Shown piece by piece: positions 60,247 through 64,000 of a stretch of DNA of 64,000 bases (positions are counted from its first letter, which is position 1; each line of letters opens with the position of its first letter). Origin of the DNA: Sphaerisporangium cinnabarinum. Lineage in GTDB: Bacteria > Actinomycetota > Actinomycetes > Actinomycetales > Cellulomonadaceae. The stretch spans positions 22,038 through 86,037 of the forward strand of contig QAPD01000033.1 in assembly GCA_003052455.1 (NCBI GenBank). The letters are read 5' to 3'. The notes under the pieces were generated by a model, which had not been told where the DNA came from, did no database searches, and saw only the letters and a list, made by a program, of their open reading frames with translations. The position numbers were made by a program, and so were the translations under genes.

Positions 60247-60418
60247 CACCACCCAGGACGACCCGCGCCCCACGACGCGGCACCGCGTACCGACAGTGCG
60301 CGATGACCGCCCGTGCCGAACGGGTCGGCCACCCGGGCACCCGCGGGGGTACCCGGTCCGCACGCCGGAGACCGGCGACGAGACAGACGCACGCCAGACA
60401 TGGCGGGGAGGTACGGAC

Positions 60419-62719
60419 GTGGACGAGATGGACGAGATCGTCCACGAGTTCCTGGTCGAGTCCTACGAGAACCTCGACCAGCTCGACCAGGACCTCGTGG
60501 CGCTCGAGAGCGACCCGTCGTCGCGCACGCTGCTGAGCAGCATCTTCCGCACGGTGCACACGATCAAGGGCACGAGCGGCTTCCTCGGGTTCGGCAACCT
60601 CGAGCGCGTGTCCCACGTGGGCGAGTCGCTCCTGTCGGAGCTGCGCGACGGCGAGCGGGCGATGGACCAGCCGACGGCGGACGTCCTGCTCGCCCTCGTC
60701 GACACCTTGCGCGCCATCCTCGCGAAGGTCGAGTCCGGCGTCGGGGACGACCTCGACGTCGACCCGATGGTCGCGCGGATCGTGGCCGTCCAGGACGGCA
60801 CGGCGGCACCGGAGCCGGACGTCGCGACCGATGCCTCGACCGACGTCGCGCACGACGTCGCCCCCGAGACCGACCCGGAGCCCACGCCCGTCCTCGACCC
60901 GGACGGCACAGCCGCGCCCGACCTCGCCCCCGCGCCCGTCGCGGCACCGCCCGCCGTCGAGCCGGCGCCCGCGCCCGCCGTCGGACCGGCGCCCGCGCCC
61001 GAGCCGGCACCCGAGCCCGAGCCGCACACCCGCAACGCCGCGGACGGCTCGATCCGGGTGGACGTCGACCTCCTCGACACGCTCATGCGGCAGGTCGGCG
61101 AGCTCGTGCTGGTGCGCAACCAGATCGACCGGATCGCCGGAGCGGGCGAGGACCAGGAGACCAAGCGCTCTGCGCAGCGCCTCAGCCTCATCGCGTCCGA
61201 GCTGCAGGAGGGCGTCATGAAGACGCGCATGCAGCCGATCGAGCACGTGTGGTCCAAGATGCCGCGCGTCGTGCGCGACCTCGCGAAGATGCTCGGTCGC
61301 GACGTCCGGATCGAGATGACGGGTGGCGACACCGAGCTCGACCGCTCCCTGCTCGAGGCGGTGAAGGACCCGCTGACGCACCTGGTGCGCAACGCCGTCG
61401 ACCACGGGATCGAGGCGCCCGAGGACCGGCGCCGCGCCGGCAAGCGGCCCCAGGGGCTCGTGACGCTGCGCGCCTACCACTCGAACGGCCAGGTCGTCGT
61501 CGAGATCACGGACGACGGCGCGGGCATCGACCCCGAGAAGGTCGGGCGCACCGCCGTGGCCAAGGGGCTGCGGACCGCGGGCGACGTCGCCGCGATGGCC
61601 CCGTCCGAGCTGCTCGACCTGCTGTTCCTGCCCGGCTTCTCGACGGCCGCGAAGGTCACCAACGTGTCCGGGCGCGGCGTCGGGATGGACGTCGTGCGCA
61701 CGAACATCGAGGCCATCGGCGGCTCGGTCGACGTCGAGTCGACGGTCGGGACCGGGACGACGTGGCGCATGCGGATCCCGCTGACGCTCGCGATCATGCC
61801 CGCGCTCACGGTGATGTGCTGCGGCGCGGTCTACGCGATCCCGCAGGTCAGCCTCCTCGAGCTCGTCGCCCTCGGCGACCAGCACGGCGAGATCGAGCAC
61901 GTCGGCACCGCGCCCGTCTTCCGGCTGCGGGGCACGCTGCTGCCGCTGCTGTCGCTCTCCGAGGTGCTCGGGCTCGACCCGGAGTCCGAGGGCCGCGTCA
62001 TCGCGGTCGTCGAGGCGGACGACCAGCGCTTCGGCGTGATCGTCGACCGCGTCCTCAACATGGAGGAGATCGTCGTCAAGGCGCTCGCGAACCGGCTCAA
62101 GCAGATCGGCATGTACTCCGGCGCGACGGTGCTCGGCGACGGCGGGGTGGCGCTCATCCTCGACCTCCAGGCGATCGCCCGCAAGGTGCTCACGTCCGAC
62201 GCCGCGGACCTGGCCCGCGCGTACGCGCAGGACACGACGGAGAGCGTCGCGACCGTCGAGCAGATGCTCGTCGTCGGGGCGGGGGACCGCCGCGTGGCGA
62301 TCCCGCTCTCCGCGGTGACGCGGCTCGAACGGATCCGTTCCGAGACGATCGAGCAGGTCGGCTCGCGCGAGGTGCTCCAGTACCGCGGCGCGCTGCTGCC
62401 GCTCGTGCGGCTCGACCAGCTCCTGGGGGCGGCGGGCGGCCCGCCCGCGGACGAGCTCGACATCGTCGTGTACACCCGCGCGGGGCGCAGCATCGCGATG
62501 GCGGTCACGGAGATCTTCGACATCGTCGAGGACGACGCGCGCCGGCGCAGCGACATCGACGGCCACGGGCTCACGGGGTCGACCGTCCTCAAGGACCGCG
62601 TCACGGAGCTGCTCGACGTCCGCAGCGCCGTCCAGGCGGCGGACCCCGGCTTCTACGACGACCTCGACCCCTTCGACGACGCGACGGCCGCCGACCTGTC
62701 GCTGGCAGGTGCCCGATGA
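60419..62719 (+). CDS. cheA: Chemotaxis histidine kinase CheA
   Basis: 766 aa. HPt domain with phospho-acceptor His47 (FRTVHTIKGTSGFLG); an 80-residue Ala/Pro/Glu linker (about 125-205); dimerisation helices (LLDTLMRQVGELVLVRNQI); HATPase (HLVRNAVDHGIE N-box, DDGAGIDPEKV, GRGVGMDVV); then two CheW-like domains (about 458-595 and 614-750). Two C-terminal CheW domains are less common than one. No P2 (CheY-binding) domain is obvious. GTG at 60419 with GGGGAGG. ATGA overlap with cheW. Confidence 0.95.
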   Translation: MDEMDEIVHEFLVESYENLDQLDQDLVALESDPSSRTLLSSIFRTVHTIKGTSGFLGFGNLERVSHVGESLLSELRDGERAMDQPTADVLLALVDTLRAILAKVESGVGDDLDVDPMVARIVAVQDGTAAPEPDVATDASTDVAHDVAPETDPEPTPVLDPDGTAAPDLAPAPVAAPPAVEPAPAPAVGPAPAPEPAPEPEPHTRNAADGSIRVDVDLLDTLMRQVGELVLVRNQIDRIAGAGEDQETKRSAQRLSLIASELQEGVMKTRMQPIEHVWSKMPRVVRDLAKMLGRDVRIEMTGGDTELDRSLLEAVKDPLTHLVRNAVDHGIEAPEDRRRAGKRPQGLVTLRAYHSNGQVVVEITDDGAGIDPEKVGRTAVAKGLRTAGDVAAMAPSELLDLLFLPGFSTAAKVTNVSGRGVGMDVVRTNIEAIGGSVDVESTVGTGTTWRMRIPLTLAIMPALTVMCCGAVYAIPQVSLLELVALGDQHGEIEHVGTAPVFRLRGTLLPLLSLSEVLGLDPESEGRVIAVVEADDQRFGVIVDRVLNMEEIVVKALANRLKQIGMYSGATVLGDGGVALILDLQAIARKVLTSDAADLARAYAQDTTESVATVEQMLVVGAGDRRVAIPLSAVTRLERIRSETIEQVGSREVLQYRGALLPLVRLDQLLGAAGGPPADELDIVVYTRAGRSIAMAVTEIFDIVEDDARRRSDIDGHGLTGSTVLKDRVTELLDVRSAVQAADPGFYDDLDPFDDATAADLSLAGAR

Positions 62720-63129
62720 CCACGCAGCAGCTCGTGACGTTCACGCTGGCCGACCGGCTGTGCGGGATCCCCGTCGACCGGGTCCAGGAGGTCCTGCCGG
62801 GTCGGGCCCGGACGCGCGTGCCGCTCGCGCCCGACGACGTCGGGGGCCTCGTCAACCTCCGCGGGCAGGTCGTGCTCTCCGTCGACCTGCGGCGTCGCCT
62901 CGGCATGGCGGCCCACGACGCGGACCAGATGATGGTCGTCGTCTTCGTCGGCGACGAGACCGTGAGCCTGCTCGTCGACACGATCGGCGACGTGCTCGAG
63001 GTCGACGCCGACCAGTTCGAGACGCCGCCCCAGACGCTCCCCGAGGAGCTGCGCGCCGTGATCCGCGGCGCGTACAAGCTCCCCGACCGGCTGCTGCTCG
63101 CGCTCGACGTCGACGCCGCGGCGTCCTGA
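62716..63129 (+). CDS. cheW: Chemotaxis coupling protein CheW
   Basis: 137 aa. LVTFTLADRLCGIPVDRVQEV, GGLVNLRGQVVLSVDLRRRLG and LLVDTIGDVLEVD are the CheW fold signatures. It links receptors to CheA. The ATG overlaps the cheA stop (ATGA), and the receptor gene starts 55 nt downstream, giving a cheA-cheW-mcp operon. Confidence 0.95.
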   Translation: MTTQQLVTFTLADRLCGIPVDRVQEVLPGRARTRVPLAPDDVGGLVNLRGQVVLSVDLRRRLGMAAHDADQMMVVVFVGDETVSLLVDTIGDVLEVDADQFETPPQTLPEELRAVIRGAYKLPDRLLLALDVDAAAS

Positions 63130-63184
63130 GCCCGCCGGGCTCGCCCTTCCCTCTTCTCGACCCTCGTCCCCTCAGGAGCCACCG

Positions 63185-64000
63185 ATGTCCACGCTCGAGA
63201 CCCCCCGGCCCACGCGCCGGCGTCGCTTCGCCGACTTCTCCGTCCGCACGAAGATCCTCACCGCGCTCGGCGTGCTCGCCGTCGTGCTCGTCCTCGTCGT
63301 GGCCTTCGCCCTGCAGAGCCTGCGGTCGACGTCCGACGACACGGCCTCGGTCGCGAGCGTGGCGAGCTCGCTCCTGCGCAGCAACGCGGAGGTGGACCAC
63401 GGTGCCCAGGAGGCGTGGCGGCTCACCTACCAGTACGACATCGTCCAGGGCGAGGCCCGCGAGCAGACCGTGGAGCAGATGGCCGCGACGGACGCCCTCG
63501 TCGAGGAGCAGATCGGCGTGATCGACGCGGTGCTGTCCGCCGACGGGGTGGACGAGCCGAACTGGACCGCGTTCAAGGAGAGCTGGGCCGAGTGGCTCGC
63601 CTTCCGCGACGCGACGCTCATGCCGGCCGTGGAGGCCAAGGCGGTGACGCCCGAGATCCAGGCGGCCAACGACGAGATCATCGCGTCGTACCGGACCTCG
63701 CTGGCGGCGTCCGGCGACGCGGTGTACGCCTACCTCGACACCGTCGCGGACGACGCCGCGGCGAAGGCCACGCGGGCGTTCCTCCTCATGATCGTCGTCG
63801 CCGCCGTCGGGCTCCTGCTCGCGGTCGTCGTGGGCGTGCGCGTCGCGAACGGCATCCGGCGCTCCGCCGGCACGGTGCAGCACGCGCTCGGCGCCCTCGC
63901 CTCGGGCGACCTCACCGTGCGGGCGCAGGTGGAGGCCCGTGACGAGCTGGGGCAGATGGCTGCGGCGTTGACGAGTGCGCAGGAGAACTTGCGGGGGATC
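63185..64000 (+). CDS. Methyl-accepting chemotaxis protein, N-terminal part (runs off window)
   Basis: 272 codons are inside the window; the gene continues past 64000. Cytoplasmic Arg-rich start, TM1 about 24-44 (LTALGVLAVVLVLVVAFAL), a helical periplasmic 4HB-type sensor domain (about 45-195), TM2 about 197-218 (LLMIVVAAVGLLLAVVVGV), and the start of a HAMP domain (ALASGDLTVRAQVEARDELG). The signalling domain lies outside. AGGAGCC precedes the ATG. It shows that the organism is probably chemotactic. Confidence 0.93.
   Translation, partial: MSTLETPRPTRRRRFADFSVRTKILTALGVLAVVLVLVVAFALQSLRSTSDDTASVASVASSLLRSNAEVDHGAQEAWRLTYQYDIVQGEAREQTVEQMAATDALVEEQIGVIDAVLSADGVDEPNWTAFKESWAEWLAFRDATLMPAVEAKAVTPEIQAANDEIIASYRTSLAASGDAVYAYLDTVADDAAAKATRAFLLMIVVAAVGLLLAVVVGVRVANGIRRSAGTVQHALGALASGDLTVRAQVEARDELGQMAAALTSAQENLRGI

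Overview
The window is about 64 kb of very GC-rich DNA. One counted line (45241-45300) is 73 % G+C. Start codons are often GTG, Shine-Dalgarno sites are GGAGG-like, GTGA/ATGA gene overlaps are frequent, and several genes appear leaderless with a TANNNT -10 box just before the start codon. The gene content (actinobacterial class xylose isomerase with a ROK regulator, GTP-dependent PEP carboxykinase beside a RamB-like regulator, CUT1 sugar importers, chemotaxis genes) fits a plant-polymer-degrading actinobacterium of the order Micrococcales, near Cellulosimicrobium/Isoptericola/Cellulomonas. That placement is an inference from gene content only. No rRNA, tRNA, CRISPR array, transposase or prophage was seen.

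Layout. 1-4.3 kb: start of an ECF sigma factor with a YCII protein and a small coupled ORF, a flavin/F420 oxidoreductase, a lone KAS III, an aldo/keto reductase and a solitary ABC ATPase. 4.5-7.7 kb: a bacteriophytochrome fused to a PP2C phosphatase, facing a RsbW-like kinase and a STAS protein, which together look like a red-light-input partner-switching module. 7.9-18.7 kb: a galactan utilisation locus (secreted GH30, GH42 beta-galactosidase, CUT1 importer, LacI regulator with two operators). 18.7-22.9 kb: xylose genes (ROK regulator, xylA, xylB). 23-26 kb: trmL, a SnoaL-like protein, and a LysR regulator divergent from an EamA exporter.

26-52 kb is the most interesting part. A GntR/FCD regulator (40906-41595) sits inside about 20 catabolic genes. 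Seven copies of a palindrome with core TGCTATAGCA lie only at the promoters of these genes. The set comprises a CUT1 importer operon with Gfo/Idh, an epimerase-like protein, a DHDPS-like aldolase and a hydroxyacid dehydrogenase; two Tat-exported beta-helix proteins; a GNAT; a ceramidase-like hydrolase; three SDRs; a mandelate-racemase-type enolase-superfamily enzyme; a CtBP-like dehydrogenase; a 2,4-diketo-3-deoxy-sugar-acid hydrolase-like FAH protein; and an SMP-30 lactonase. The inventory resembles a non-phosphorylative oxidative (deoxy)sugar or sugar-acid pathway fed by an extracellular polysaccharide-active pair. The substrate is not identifiable from sequence. A lower-GC island (46.36-47.8 kb: HsdR-N-like protein, orphan antitoxin, possible toxin remnant) interrupts the cluster.

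51.9-64 kb: trpS behind a textbook Trp-rich leader and attenuator, a methyltransferase, pckG divergent from a RamB-like regulator, three unrecognised genes, then cheA, cheW and a truncated MCP gene. Four intergenic arrays of a 20-21-bp unit (core GAGGTAGAGC, two forward units then two or more inverted units) form a dispersed repeat family, and in two cases supply the stop codon of a gene.
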